From: Suttonella ornithocola
Lineage (GTDB): Bacteria; Pseudomonadota; Gammaproteobacteria; Cardiobacteriales; Cardiobacteriaceae
Direction: 5' to 3'
NCBI RefSeq assembly: GCF_001889065.1
Contig: NZ_LWHB01000049.1
Coordinates: 1-24,252 of the forward strand
Length of the DNA stretch: 24,252 nucleotides
Part shown: positions 1-8,693 of the stretch, one piece after another
Layout of the letters: each line of letters starts with the position of its first letter
How positions within the stretch are numbered: the stretch's first letter is position 1
Made by a program: the position numbers and the translations under genes
Notes under the pieces: generated by a model
What the model was told of the DNA's origin: nothing
What the model saw: only the letters and a program-made list of their open reading frames with translations
Databases searched by the model: none

Positions 1-820
1 CAGAAAATTCTTAACGATATTGCTAATGGAGAAACTTGGCGCGCTGTTGCAAAGCGCTACAAGATCAGCAAATTCACCGTCTATAGCTGGATTAAAATCC
101 CCATCCTAAAGGCTTTACTGAGCGTAAGCCCTCAAAGATTGATGATGAAGCCTTGCTTAAGGATATTGAGCAGTATCCTGATGATTACCAATGGGAAAGC
201 GCTAGACGTTTTAATTGCTCGCAATCAGCGATTTGTTATGCTCTAAAGCGACTAAAGATAACGCATAAAAAAAGATTAACCAACATCCAAAAGCCGACAC
301 AGAGAAAAGAGAGCACTTTCAAGAACAAATAGTAGATAAGACCGCTCAAGACAAACCGATAGTCTATCTTGATGAATGTGGTTTTAAAGCCTTTGATCAT
401 AGACCTTATGGCTACAGCACAAAAGGAGAAGTTTGTCATGGAAGTGATAACTGGCATTTAAAGAACCAGAGCAATGCGATTGGAGCCATTATCAATGGAG
501 AATTGTTTGCCTTACGCTTATATGATGGTTCTATTAACAGCGATATTTTCTCTCATTGGGTGAGAGAAGCACTGTTACCTGAGTTACCTAAAAACAGTGT
601 AATTGTCATGGACAATGCCGCTTTTCATAAACGCAGTGATATTCAAGCAATCATTGAAGAGCATGGGCATGAAATAGTTTGGTTACCCCCTTATAGTCCA
701 GACTTAAATCCCATTGAAAAGATGTGGGCTTGGATTAAGTAAATCCGCAAAGAATGGCGGATGGATTGTATTGATACTTTATTCTTTTATCTGCTTTGGA
801 TTGGGTTGGGCTTTAGATGA
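1..820 (+). pseudogene. IS630-family transposase, broken and 5'-truncated by the window edge
   Basis: Three reading-frame pieces join into one IS630/Tc1-type transposase. Frame 1 (1 to about 96) encodes a helix-turn-helix with GETWRAVAKRYKIS. Frame 3 (about 96-280) encodes GFTERKPSKIDDEALLKDI and SQSAICYALKRL. Frame 2 (about 281-820) encodes the catalytic domain. The DDE triad is visible: D in IVYLDECGF (near 373), D in IVMDNAAFH (near 610) and E in LNPIEKMW. The first break looks like a one-base loss in an A-run at 94-97. The second lies near the A7 run at 267-273. An in-frame TAA at 740-742 is followed by 25 more plausible codons (IRKEWRMDCIDTLFF...) up to TGA at 818-820. Three lesions make this a pseudogene in my reading, although a -1 slip on the A7 run could be natural in such elements. 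Confidence 0.85.
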
Positions 821-830
821 TTGCACTATA
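1..830 (+). mobile_element. Right part of an IS630-family insertion sequence
   Basis: The element holds the broken transposase and runs off the left edge of the window. The proposed right end is at 811-830. Read inward on the minus strand it begins TATAGTGCAATCATCTAAAG, with the TA dinucleotide expected at an IS630-type target site. The left end is not in the window, so the terminal inverted repeat cannot be confirmed here. The resemblance to the ends of the nearby 874-981 element supports the boundary. Confidence 0.65.
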
Positions 831-873
831 TATTTAGATGTTAAGTTTCAATGTAGAAAGTCATATGGCGTTT

Positions 874-981
874 TATAGTCAAATCAACTAAAAAACAGGA
901 CGTTTTATAAACATTACCTTACCGCTAGAAGTAGCTAGGTAGGATTTATAGAAAGTTCCGTTTTTAGCTGATTTGGCTATA
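874..981. mobile_element. MITE-like palindromic element with IS630-type ends
   Basis: A 108-base non-coding element is bounded by terminal inverted repeats. The left end (874 onward) reads TATAGTCAAATCAACTAAAA. The complement of the right end (961-981) reads TATAGCCAAATCAGCTAAAA. They differ at two positions in these 20 bases, and both start with TA as expected for IS630/Tc1-type insertion at TA. The similarity continues imperfectly inward (CAGGACGTTTTATAAA against CGGAACTTTCTATAAA), so the whole element could fold into one hairpin. The ends resemble the 811-830 end of the adjacent IS. This suggests a non-autonomous element moved by that type of transposase. It stops 24 bases before the acetyltransferase start codon. 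Confidence 0.75.
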
Positions 982-1005
982 TGTATGCGCTTTAGGGAGA
1001 TGTTA

Positions 1006-1449
1006 ATGACGATATTACGTTCGTTTGAGCTTGCTGACGCAGACGCTGTATTTGCGTTGATTGATAGTAATCGTGCGCATTTGGGGCGGTTCCTGCCTTG
1101 GGTAGAGAAAACCAACGGCGTTGAAGAGACTCGTGCGTTCTTACAGCAAGTTTTGGTAGCAGAAGAGAAAGGAACGGAAAAGCATTTTGCGGTGGTAGAT
1201 GAGCAAGGCGTTATTGGGACGGTCTGTGCGCGAGGATTGCAAACACCAACGGCAAATTTGGGCTATTGGCTAGCAAAGGATTATTGCGGGCGGGGTATGA
1301 TGTGCGATGCGGTCGTTCGTTTAGAAAAATGGCTGCAAGAACATACAGATATTCAAACTTTGCTTATTCTAACGCATCCAGAAAATATCGCTAGTCAGAA
1401 AGTCGCGGAAAGGTGTGGGTTCGTTTATCAAGGGATGAAAAATCATTAA
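1006..1449 (+). CDS. GNAT-family N-acetyltransferase (RimJ/RimL-like), short C-terminus
   Basis: The 147-residue product has the order of a RimJ/RimL-type acetyltransferase. It shows an N-terminal RSFELADADAVFALI strand-helix, ANLGYWLAKDYCGRG (the acetyl-CoA pyrophosphate loop, here ending GRG) and a C-terminal PENIASQKVAERCGF. Such enzymes move an acetyl group from acetyl-CoA to a protein N-terminus or small amine; the substrate cannot be told here. I chose ATG 1006 because AGGGAG at 994-999 lies six bases upstream. A TTG at 973 would start inside the palindromic element. Homologues usually continue about 20-30 residues past the CGF...G segment, but this one stops at YQGMKNH, so the last strand may be missing. 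Family is fairly sure, function is not. Confidence 0.8.
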   Translation: MTILRSFELADADAVFALIDSNRAHLGRFLPWVEKTNGVEETRAFLQQVLVAEEKGTEKHFAVVDEQGVIGTVCARGLQTPTANLGYWLAKDYCGRGMMCDAVVRLEKWLQEHTDIQTLLILTHPENIASQKVAERCGFVYQGMKNH

Positions 1450-1469
1450 CGGCTGTATAGTAGTATCAG

Positions 1470-1496
1470 GAGCGAAGAATTAGCGGTTCTTCGCTC
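1470..1496. terminator. Hairpin between converging genes, likely bidirectional terminator
   Basis: A perfect 10-bp stem, GAGCGAAGAA paired with TTCTTCGCTC, encloses a 7-base loop. It sits between the 3' ends of the acetyltransferase (plus) and the asparaginase (minus). The T-run on the plus side is short (ATTT), so it may be a weak or structural terminator. Confidence 0.6.
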
Positions 1497-1502
1497 ATTT
1501 GC

Positions 1503-2510
<1,008 letters not shown>

Positions 2511-2531
2511 CTAAAGGGTTAGAAAGCTAAA

Positions 2532-2537
2532 ATTATA
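2532..2537 (-). promoter_or_regulatory. Candidate -10 box for the asparaginase gene
   Basis: On the minus strand CGCTATAATTTTAGC contains a perfect TATAAT 30 bases before the ATG. This would give a leader of about 20-25 bases carrying the AGGAG site. No good -35 hexamer lies at 16-18 bases, so the promoter may be weak or activator-dependent. Confidence 0.45.
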
Positions 2538-2575
2538 GCGTTTTGATAATAGCGCGGGAGAAAACTCGGCAGAGA

Positions 2576-4252
2576 TTAGGGAGATTTTTTTTGTCGCTCT
2601 TTTAGCATCATTTCAGCATGCTGACGACTGGTGGTGCTTTCCGCACTCCCAAGCATTCGCGCAATTTCAGTGATGCGTGCTTTTTTATCTAGGGGAATAA
2701 CGCGCGTTTGGGTGCTAGTATCATCACTGGTTTTTTCGATGCGATAGTGATGTGCTGCATAGGCAGCAACTTGGGGTAAATGTGTGATACATAGGACTTG
2801 TCGCGTTTGACTAAGTTTTGAAAGTAAGCGCCCAACGGTATCGGCAACTTCACCGCCAATGCCCGCATCGATTTCATCGAAGATGAGGGTATGTGGAACG
2901 GCGTTATCGTCTAAGCAAGCGACTTCTATGGCTAAGCTAATTCGAGAAAGTTCTCCACCGCTAGCCACTTTTGCTAATGGCTGAAGGGTTTGTCCAGGGT
3001 TAGCGCATAGTAGAAAGGTAACTTCATCCATGCCGTGAATACTGGGTTTATTGGCAGGGGTGAGGGCAATTTGAAATTGTGCTTTTTCCATGCCCAGTTG
3101 GCGAATCCAAGTCAGCGCTTCGGCAGCTAATTCATCTGCGGCAGTGCGTCTTGCCGCAGTTAGGGTTTCAGCTGCTTGGTAATAATGGGCTTCTGCTTTT
3201 TTAACGGCTTTACTGAGGTTGTCTCCTTTTTCTTGTGTGGTTTGTAAGGCAGTATGCTCTTCTGCGAGTGTTTCCCAGTGTTCAGTGAGCGCTTCGGGGG
3301 CAATGCGATGTTTGCGTGCAAGGGTGTGTAATTGCGTCATGCGTTCATCTAATGCGGCTAATTCTTCAGGGTTATGCTCTATTCGGCTAAGTTGGCGGTT
3401 GAGGGTATCGCGCGCTTCTTCTAGGTAGATGTGGCTTTGTTCAATGAGTTCCGCACTTTCTTGATAGGCTTTATGCTCGCCGGCTAAGGTTTGGGCGAGT
3501 TGGACGGCATAATGCAAATGGCTACTGATATTTTGTTCGTTTTCATAGAGCAGTTCGATGAGTTGCGTGCCTTTCGCAAGAATGTCATCAGCAGCGGCAA
3601 GTAGACTATGTCGCTCGCTTAATTCGGCAAATTCGTTGTCTTTAGGCGCAATGCTATCAAATTCTTGTAGTTGATAGTTCAGCAATTCTAAGCGTTCTTG
3701 TTGGGCTGCTCGGCTTTTTTGCCATTCTTGCTGTTGTTGCTCTAAGGTTTTCCAATGGCGGTAGGCTTCAGCAACGGCTTGTAAGGATGTGTCTAGTTTT
3801 CCATAGCGGTCGATACGACGTCGTTGTTCTGGACTTTGTAGTAAGGCTTGGTTGGCGTGTTGTCCGTGAATGTTGACCAGTTGACTGCTGTATTCTTTGA
3901 GTTTGGCAGCGGTGGTGGCTTGGCTGTTGATAAAGACTTTGCTGCCTTTTTCTCGAATGGTGCGACGCAAATGGGCTTGGTCGGGCGCGTCGGGGTCGAG
4001 ATGTTCATTGTCTTCTAGCATTTGCACAAATGCGGGCGGAATGTGTGAAAACCACGCTTGGATATCGGCTTTTTCGGCGCCATGACGAATAAGAGAGGCA
4101 TCGGCGCGTTCGCCGAGAATGTGTCCAATGGCATCAATGAGAATGGATTTTCCTGCGCCAGTTTCTCCGGTGAGGATGTTAAAGCCTTTTTTGAAATGTA
4201 TTTCGCTGTGGTCGATGATGGCGAATTGGTCAATGGTAAGCGTGTTGAGCAT
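2576..4252 (-). CDS. recN: DNA repair ATPase RecN
   Basis: RecN is an SMC-like ATPase that acts early in recombinational repair of double-strand breaks. The 558-residue length matches the family. Walker A is GETGAGKS (29-36) in the N-terminal globular half. Long Gln/Glu/Ala-rich helical stretches in the middle (about 150-370) form the coiled-coil arms. The C-terminal half has the ABC signature VASGGELSRISLA and Walker B TLIFDEIDAGIGG, followed by CITHLPQVAA. It starts three bases after the nadK stop with no clear ribosome site, so it is probably translated by coupling with nadK, the same pairing as in E. coli. No LexA-type box is evident in front of it. Confidence 0.97.
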   Translation of the reverse strand: MLNTLTIDQFAIIDHSEIHFKKGFNILTGETGAGKSILIDAIGHILGERADASLIRHGAEKADIQAWFSHIPPAFVQMLEDNEHLDPDAPDQAHLRRTIREKGSKVFINSQATTAAKLKEYSSQLVNIHGQHANQALLQSPEQRRRIDRYGKLDTSLQAVAEAYRHWKTLEQQQQEWQKSRAAQQERLELLNYQLQEFDSIAPKDNEFAELSERHSLLAAADDILAKGTQLIELLYENEQNISSHLHYAVQLAQTLAGEHKAYQESAELIEQSHIYLEEARDTLNRQLSRIEHNPEELAALDERMTQLHTLARKHRIAPEALTEHWETLAEEHTALQTTQEKGDNLSKAVKKAEAHYYQAAETLTAARRTAADELAAEALTWIRQLGMEKAQFQIALTPANKPSIHGMDEVTFLLCANPGQTLQPLAKVASGGELSRISLAIEVACLDDNAVPHTLIFDEIDAGIGGEVADTVGRLLSKLSQTRQVLCITHLPQVAAYAAHHYRIEKTSDDTSTQTRVIPLDKKARITEIARMLGSAESTTSRQHAEMMLKERQKKSP

Positions 4253-4255
4253 GGT

Positions 4256-5149
4256 TTAATGGATGTCGGTAGGGTGGTCAGGGTCTATGCCCCAGTTGAG
4301 TTTCTGGCGCAAGCGGTGTTGGAAGCGGTAGTCAGAGGGGTGTAAGACAGTGATTTTTCCATGATGGCGGGTATGGATGCAATCGCCTGTTTGTAGTAGA
4401 AATTCTTCTTGTCCGTCAATGGTTAATTGAATATCTTGCGGGTCATCACCTAAGGTAATGGTGATGGCACTACCTGAACCAACGACAACAGGGCGATGCG
4501 TGAGGGTGTGCGGACAAATGGGCGCAATAATTAGCGCGTCTAGGCTTGGCTCAAGAATGGGTCCACCAGCGGATAGGGCATAGGCGGTTGAGCCGGTCGG
4601 GGTGGAAAGAATGAGACCGTCGGCGCGGTAATGGCAAAGAAATTCTCCACGGTTATAGGTATTAAGCTCTACCATTCTTGCCATAGTGCGTTTGTGAATG
4701 ACGAGGTCGTTAATGGCGACAAATTTTCCGCGAATTTGATGGGCGTTTTCAATGGTAGCGCTTAGGATTTGCCGTGTTTCTAAGCAATAATCACCGGCTA
4801 AGATTGCGCTTAGTTGTGGTTCTAAAGCGTCAGCAGATAAGTCAGCAAGAAATCCTAGCCGACCAGCGTTAATTCCTACTAATGGGATGTTTTTAGCGTG
4901 CAGCATTCGTCCTGCATATAAAAAGGTTCCATCGCCTCCGATAACAACGGCAAGGTCAATGTCGCTTTGCCAATCTTTAATCGGGCGACAGTGTGAATGG
5001 TTTTTCAACTCTGGCGGCGCGGTATCAGCGGCAATGGTATAGCGCAGTTGTTGTTTTTCAAGTAAGGCAATGACGCGCTCAATGGTCGCGCCAGTATGGT
5101 CAGCGCCGTATTTGCCGATAATGCCAATATGCGTGAAAGCTTGGGTCAT
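4256..5149 (-). CDS. nadK: NAD kinase
   Basis: The enzyme phosphorylates NAD to NADP with ATP in the cytoplasm. The 297 residues carry the family landmarks: GGDGTFLYAGR (71-81, with catalytic Asp73), NAGRLGFLADL (94 on), NDLVIHK (147 on) and STPTGSTAYALSAGGPI (182 on) for nucleotide binding. Length is normal for the proteobacterial enzyme. The start MTQAFTHIGIIGK fits the family, though no strong ribosome site precedes it. It is the first gene of a two-gene unit with recN and has a candidate -10 box about 28 bases upstream. Confidence 0.97.
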   Translation of the reverse strand: MTQAFTHIGIIGKYGADHTGATIERVIALLEKQQLRYTIAADTAPPELKNHSHCRPIKDWQSDIDLAVVIGGDGTFLYAGRMLHAKNIPLVGINAGRLGFLADLSADALEPQLSAILAGDYCLETRQILSATIENAHQIRGKFVAINDLVIHKRTMARMVELNTYNRGEFLCHYRADGLILSTPTGSTAYALSAGGPILEPSLDALIIAPICPHTLTHRPVVVGSGSAITITLGDDPQDIQLTIDGQEEFLLQTGDCIHTRHHGKITVLHPSDYRFQHRLRQKLNWGIDPDHPTDIH

Positions 5150-5176
5150 AGTGAATGGTTTGGATGAGGGCGGAAC

Positions 5177-5182
5177 ATTATA
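5177..5182 (-). promoter_or_regulatory. Candidate -10 box for nadK-recN
   Basis: The minus-strand sequence CGCGTTATAATGTTCC holds a perfect TATAAT in the 73-base gap between crcB and nadK. The predicted leader is about 20 bases. No convincing -35 is seen at the usual distance. Confidence 0.45.
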
Positions 5183-5222
5183 ACGCGGTATTTTGTGGAA
5201 AATAGGCAGATTATCAATCTTT

Positions 5223-5603
5223 TTAATAAAAAAAGTGTGATAGCATTTTTCCTAAAAATATCCCTAATCCACATAAGAGCAGCCCTCCGATTAAGTGAAT
5301 GCTTAGGTAAAGAAGCGCGCTTGGTAGGTGTTTTACCCCTAATTGGATAAGGTCTAAGATGTAGCTAGAGTAGGTGGTAAAGCCGCCTAAAAAACCCGTG
5401 ATGATAAATAAGCGCCAAAGTGGCTGTGGCTGACGCATAAGCACAGCTGCTAATAATCCAATTAGAAAGCATCCGAGTAGATTAACGGCAAGGATTGCCC
5501 AAGGGCTAAAGAGGATTTGATAACGAATTAGCGCGGCGCTTAGAAAATGTCGAGCACTAGCGCCAAGTCCGCCCCCAATAAAAATAGCGAAAAAAGTAGG
5601 CAT
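5223..5603 (-). CDS. crcB: Fluoride ion channel CrcB/Fluc
   Basis: A 126-residue inner-membrane protein with four hydrophobic segments (about 3-20, 34-56, 64-88, 96-118). These small proteins form antiparallel dimers that export fluoride. Family motifs are GGGLGASARH (10-19), NLLGCFLIG (41-49) and GFLGGFTTYSSY (70-81), the last forming the sodium site and pore lining. The pore positions that are usually two phenylalanines (TTFSxF) read Tyr78 and Tyr81 here. The gene is divergent from cca with 52 bases between them, too little for a fluoride riboswitch, and none is visible. It may share a divergent promoter region with cca. Confidence 0.95.
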   Translation of the reverse strand: MPTFFAIFIGGGLGASARHFLSAALIRYQILFSPWAILAVNLLGCFLIGLLAAVLMRQPQPLWRLFIITGFLGGFTTYSSYILDLIQLGVKHLPSALLYLSIHLIGGLLLCGLGIFLGKMLSHFFY

Positions 5604-5655
5604 CTGTTTACAATAGGTTAAATTGTATGGCTATTGTAGGCAGGGAGAAATTATT

Positions 5656-6771
5656 TTGCAGGTTTTTTTAGTGGGTGGCGCAGTGAGAGATGCGCTTTTA
5701 GGGCTTGAAGTGAAAGACCGCGATTATGTGGTGGTTGGTTCAACGGTAGAAGAGATGTTAGCCGCAGGATTTAAGCAAGTTGGCAAGGATTTTCCAGTTT
5801 TTTTGCATTCGCAAACGGGGGAGGAATATGCTTTGGCGCGCACAGAGCGGAAGTCTGGCAAAGGGCATCGAGGCTTTAGCGTGGCTTTTTCGCCGTCTGT
5901 TACCTTGGAAGAGGATTTAATCCGACGAGATTTAACGATAAATGCGATTGCGCAAGCCTCATCAGGCGAGTTAATAGACCCTTTTGGTGGAGTGACGGAT
6001 ATTCAAGCGCGCCAATTACGCCATGTTTCGCCTGCTTTTGTCGAAGACCCGTTAAGAGTATTGCGCTTGATGCGCTTTTGGGCGCGGTTTTCTGAACGGG
6101 GTTTTGAAATTGCTGAGGAGACGTTAGTGTTGTGTCGGCAAATGGTGAATGCGGGTGAGTTGCAAACTTTAACGGCGGAGCGCGTTTGGCAGGAATTGGA
6201 AAAAGCCTTGCATTACGCGCAGCCACAGCGATTTTTTGAAGGATTAGAAAAAGTTGGTGCATTATTTGTTTTGATAGGGCAAACGGATTTTCCACCGCAA
6301 GCTTTTGCAAAAGCCAATATCCGTTTACAAGCGGCTGTTCAGAAAACGACTTTGCCAGAAGCGCGGCTTGCTTTATGGGCAGAAAAACTGCCAGCCGTGC
6401 AACAAGCACTGATAGAACGACTCCCCTTACCAACGCGATTTGTGCAATGGATGAATTGGGTGAATGAATATGCAGATACCCTGCGAGAGTGGCAAACGGC
6501 GTCAACTCAAGCGCGTTGGCAGAATTTAAAAGCGTTAGGCGGATTGCGTCGTCAGGGGGAAGTATTGGTGTTTGCCCAAGCACTAGGGTTATCAGAATCG
6601 CTTATTGAGGAAATAAAGTTAGCGATGCAGCGTGTGCAAGCAGTTTCCCCTCAAGCGTTAATGGCTGAGGGGTTAAAGGGCGCGGCATTAGGTGAAGCAA
6701 TTAAAGCGCGGCAAATAGCGATGTTAGACATACGGAAAGAGGAGCGGAATAAGAAAAATAGCAACGAGTAG
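5656..6771 (+). CDS. cca: CCA-adding tRNA nucleotidyltransferase lacking the HD motif
   Basis: The enzyme adds or repairs the CCA end of tRNA using CTP and ATP. The N-terminal catalytic half closely follows E. coli Cca: [11 protein letters not shown] (6-16), metal ligands D21 and D23 in [32 protein letters not shown] and [17 protein letters not shown] chose TTG 5656 because AGGGAG lies eight bases upstream and the product then begins [12 protein letters not shown] like E. coli. A TTG at 5623 would add 11 unlikely residues. The 371-residue protein is about 40 shorter than E. coli Cca. Its C-terminal half has no His-Asp pair where E. coli has CHDLGKG, so the phosphohydrolase activities of that domain are probably lost. 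Its 3' end overlaps an opposing permease remnant. Confidence 0.93.
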   Translation: MQVFLVGGAVRDALLGLEVKDRDYVVVGSTVEEMLAAGFKQVGKDFPVFLHSQTGEEYALARTERKSGKGHRGFSVAFSPSVTLEEDLIRRDLTINAIAQASSGELIDPFGGVTDIQARQLRHVSPAFVEDPLRVLRLMRFWARFSERGFEIAEETLVLCRQMVNAGELQTLTAERVWQELEKALHYAQPQRFFEGLEKVGALFVLIGQTDFPPQAFAKANIRLQAAVQKTTLPEARLALWAEKLPAVQQALIERLPLPTRFVQWMNWVNEYADTLREWQTASTQARWQNLKALGGLRRQGEVLVFAQALGLSESLIEEIKLAMQRVQAVSPQALMAEGLKGAALGEAIKARQIAMLDIRKEERNKKNSNE

Positions 6772-7002
6772 CGTCAATAATTGCAGCGGAATACCTACTT
6801 TCGCGAAATCTGCAAATCGATAGCTGCCTGCTGTTAAAACTAAGGTATTAACAGGAGAGGCAATTGGCGTCGCAAAGGCAGTAGAAGCAGCAATAGCGAC
6901 AGCCATTAAAAATGCTTCGGGTCGGTATTGTAAGGATTCTGCTGTTTACACGGCAATTGGCGCTAGCAAAACAGCACTTGCGGTATTTGAGATAAATTAA
7001 TC
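6724..7002 (-). pseudogene. C-terminal remnant of an SLC13/DASS-type permease
   Basis: Read on the minus strand, this fragment gives ISNTASAVLLAPIAV, a stop, TAESLQYRPEAFLMAVAIAA, then TAFATPIASPVNTLVL, YRFADFAKVGIPLQLL and a hydrophobic end LLFPYV. That is the usual C-terminal quarter of SLC13-type (anion:sodium or ArsB-like) permeases, including the PxxSPVNTLV signature. In-frame TAA codons stand at 6946-6948 and 6997-6999. Nothing recognisable of the remaining three quarters lies upstream, where an AT-rich acyltransferase gene begins directly. An ATG at 6904-6906 opens a 60-codon frame, but as a transporter it cannot work. Its last codons are antisense to the 3' end of cca. Confidence 0.82.
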
Positions 7003-7022
7003 TGAAGTATCGAGTAAAAGGT

Positions 7023-8072
7023 TTACATAACTAAATATCTAAATCTTTTCATTTTTGATAGCCAGTAAGTGAGAAAATATGAAACTAGTATGCTAATAAT
7101 CAGTAGAAATAAGGTTTTTTCATACCAATGAAAATGATTAAAGCTATTTTTAAAGATACCGATTGCAAAAAGCATAACAGCATAATGTATTAAATAAATT
7201 CCAAAAGAATAACGTGCTATTTTTGTTAAAAGAGGATAAGTTCTTTTTTCAAAATAGGCTTTAAGTAAAATAATTGCGCCGACACTAGAACATGCAATAA
7301 AGATAGAAGTGGCATACCAGTGAAACTCTCCTATAAATTGCTGTTTTTTACTTTCATAATAATATAAAAATATTATTGGAATAATAAGTAAGCACATTGC
7401 GAGAAAAACATTTATCCATTTTTTCGTATTAATGATGTTTCTATCAATAAAATAGTATCCAAAAATAAAGTAAAATACATAAGAAAGATGAAGGTCGTAT
7501 TTCATTCGTTCAATTAACATAATTGGAAAATTGAAGAAATTTAAAGTATAAGCAAATTGATGTAAGAATAATAGTACCAATAAAATAACTAAGATTTCTT
7601 TATTGCTTAAGTTCACTAATAATAATGAAAGATATGGGGCTAATAGGTATAAAAAGATAATGGCATATAAGAACCATAAATGTACAGCTACCCCTGTATC
7701 TTGCGAAAAGATACCATTATATTCTTTAAATGATTTGGTAATTGCTTCGGAAATAGGTAATCCTGAAAAATAAAAATGAATGGAATTGGTTAAAACAGAA
7801 TAAAATAAAAGTAGAAAAATAAATTGAGGAATTCTTTTTCGATAAAACTTTAGTTTATCGACAAGATATAATTTGTTTAATAGTAAACCACCTGAAATCA
7901 TAAAGAATAATGGAACACCTATTCTATCAATACTATATAAAAGACTTTGTGTACCAATATTATTTACGTTAGATAGTTCATGCGCATGCGTTAATACCAC
8001 TAAAACAATAGCAATGGCTCTGACAGCGTCTATCCAATCAATTCTATTAACAGAATGGTTTATTGCAGTCAT
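7023..8072 (-). CDS. Acyltransferase-3 family membrane protein
   Basis: The 349-residue integral membrane protein has about ten hydrophobic segments. It opens with the acyltransferase-3 pattern: RIDWIDAVRAIAIVLVVLTH, with the conserved His, then DRIGVPLFFMISGGLLL. This family (OafA, WecH and relatives) transfers acetyl or other acyl groups to surface sugars such as lipopolysaccharide, capsule or peptidoglycan; the acceptor cannot be read here. AGGA seven bases before ATG 8072 supports the start. The gene is visibly richer in A and T than its neighbours (many Ile, Phe, Tyr, Leu and Lys codons ending in A or T). It also abuts a transporter remnant at its 3' side. Both points suggest acquisition by transfer. 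Confidence 0.85.
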   Translation of the reverse strand: MTAINHSVNRIDWIDAVRAIAIVLVVLTHAHELSNVNNIGTQSLLYSIDRIGVPLFFMISGGLLLNKLYLVDKLKFYRKRIPQFIFLLLFYSVLTNSIHFYFSGLPISEAITKSFKEYNGIFSQDTGVAVHLWFLYAIIFLYLLAPYLSLLLVNLSNKEILVILLVLLFLHQFAYTLNFFNFPIMLIERMKYDLHLSYVFYFIFGYYFIDRNIINTKKWINVFLAMCLLIIPIIFLYYYESKKQQFIGEFHWYATSIFIACSSVGAIILLKAYFEKRTYPLLTKIARYSFGIYLIHYAVMLFAIGIFKNSFNHFHWYEKTLFLLIISILVSYFLTYWLSKMKRFRYLVM

Positions 8073-8114
8073 TATGAAATCCTGATTTTATTAAGTTATT
8101 GATATATTTTCATT

Positions 8115-8693
8115 TTAAATGTAGTTTTTTGCTAATAGCTGCTGGATAGTGTTGACTAATAGTTCATGTTCTAATGGGGCAATTCGTTGTTGTAAATCGC
8201 TTGCGGTATCGTTTGTTTGCACGGTTGTCTTGCTTTGTGCAATGATTTTGCCAGTATCAATGCCAGTGTCTACATAATGGACGGTGCAACCGCTTTCTTG
8301 CTCACCTGCATCAATCACTGCTTGATGCACTTTTAATCCATACATTCCTGCTCCGCCAAATTTGGGCAATAAGGAAGGGTGAAGGTTAATGATGCGTTGC
8401 GGGAATGCTTGAATAATTTCTGCTGGCATGATGCTAAGAAATCCCGCAAGAATAATTAGGTCTGTTTTTGGTGCAATAGCGCTTGAGAGTTCGTGAATAA
8501 AATCGGCTTTAGGCAGTTTTCTATCAATTAGGCGAAAGGGAATGTTGGCATCAAAAGCGTGTTGCTTACCAGCGCAGTCGCGATCAGCAATGATGCGCGT
8601 AATTCGTGCAGAGATTTTTCCCGCTTTGATGGCGGCAATAATGGCGGCTAGGTTGGAACCGCCGCCAGAAATAAGAATGGTTAATTGTTTCAT
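8115..8693 (-). CDS. purN: Phosphoribosylglycinamide formyltransferase (GART)
   Basis: PurN moves a formyl group from 10-formyltetrahydrofolate to GAR, the third step of purine synthesis. The 192 residues include SGGGSNLAAII (9-19) for phosphate binding, LAGFLSIMP (82-90) and the active site IINLHPSLLPKFGGAGMYG (101-119) with N103 and H105. TVHYVDTGIDTG (137-148) supplies the catalytic His139 and Asp146. The gene overlaps the end of the upstream MscS-type gene by four bases (ATGA), so translation is coupled. No purM is nearby, although purM commonly precedes purN. Confidence 0.96.
   Translation of the reverse strand: MKQLTILISGGGSNLAAIIAAIKAGKISARITRIIADRDCAGKQHAFDANIPFRLIDRKLPKADFIHELSSAIAPKTDLIILAGFLSIMPAEIIQAFPQRIINLHPSLLPKFGGAGMYGLKVHQAVIDAGEQESGCTVHYVDTGIDTGKIIAQSKTTVQTNDTASDLQQRIAPLEHELLVNTIQQLLAKNYI

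Noticed and set aside
973..1005. TTG start at 973 for the acetyltransferase
   Set aside because: It falls inside the inverted repeat of the palindromic element; ATG 1006 has a well-spaced AGGGAG.
5604..5655. Fluoride riboswitch upstream of crcB
   Set aside because: The 52-base divergent gap is too short and shows no crcB-motif pseudoknot pattern.
5900..6583. 227-codon open frame on the minus strand opposite cca
   Set aside because: It lies wholly within the clearly coding cca gene, has no family motif and no ribosome site; it is a shadow frame.
6724..6906. Small 60-residue membrane protein gene
   Set aside because: The frame matches the end of SLC13-type permeases and homology continues upstream through stop codons, so it is a remnant and not an independent small gene.
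7023..8072. Defence or novel membrane system in the AT-rich gene
   Set aside because: The N-terminal motifs place it in the acyltransferase-3 family, and there is no partner gene suggesting a defence cassette.
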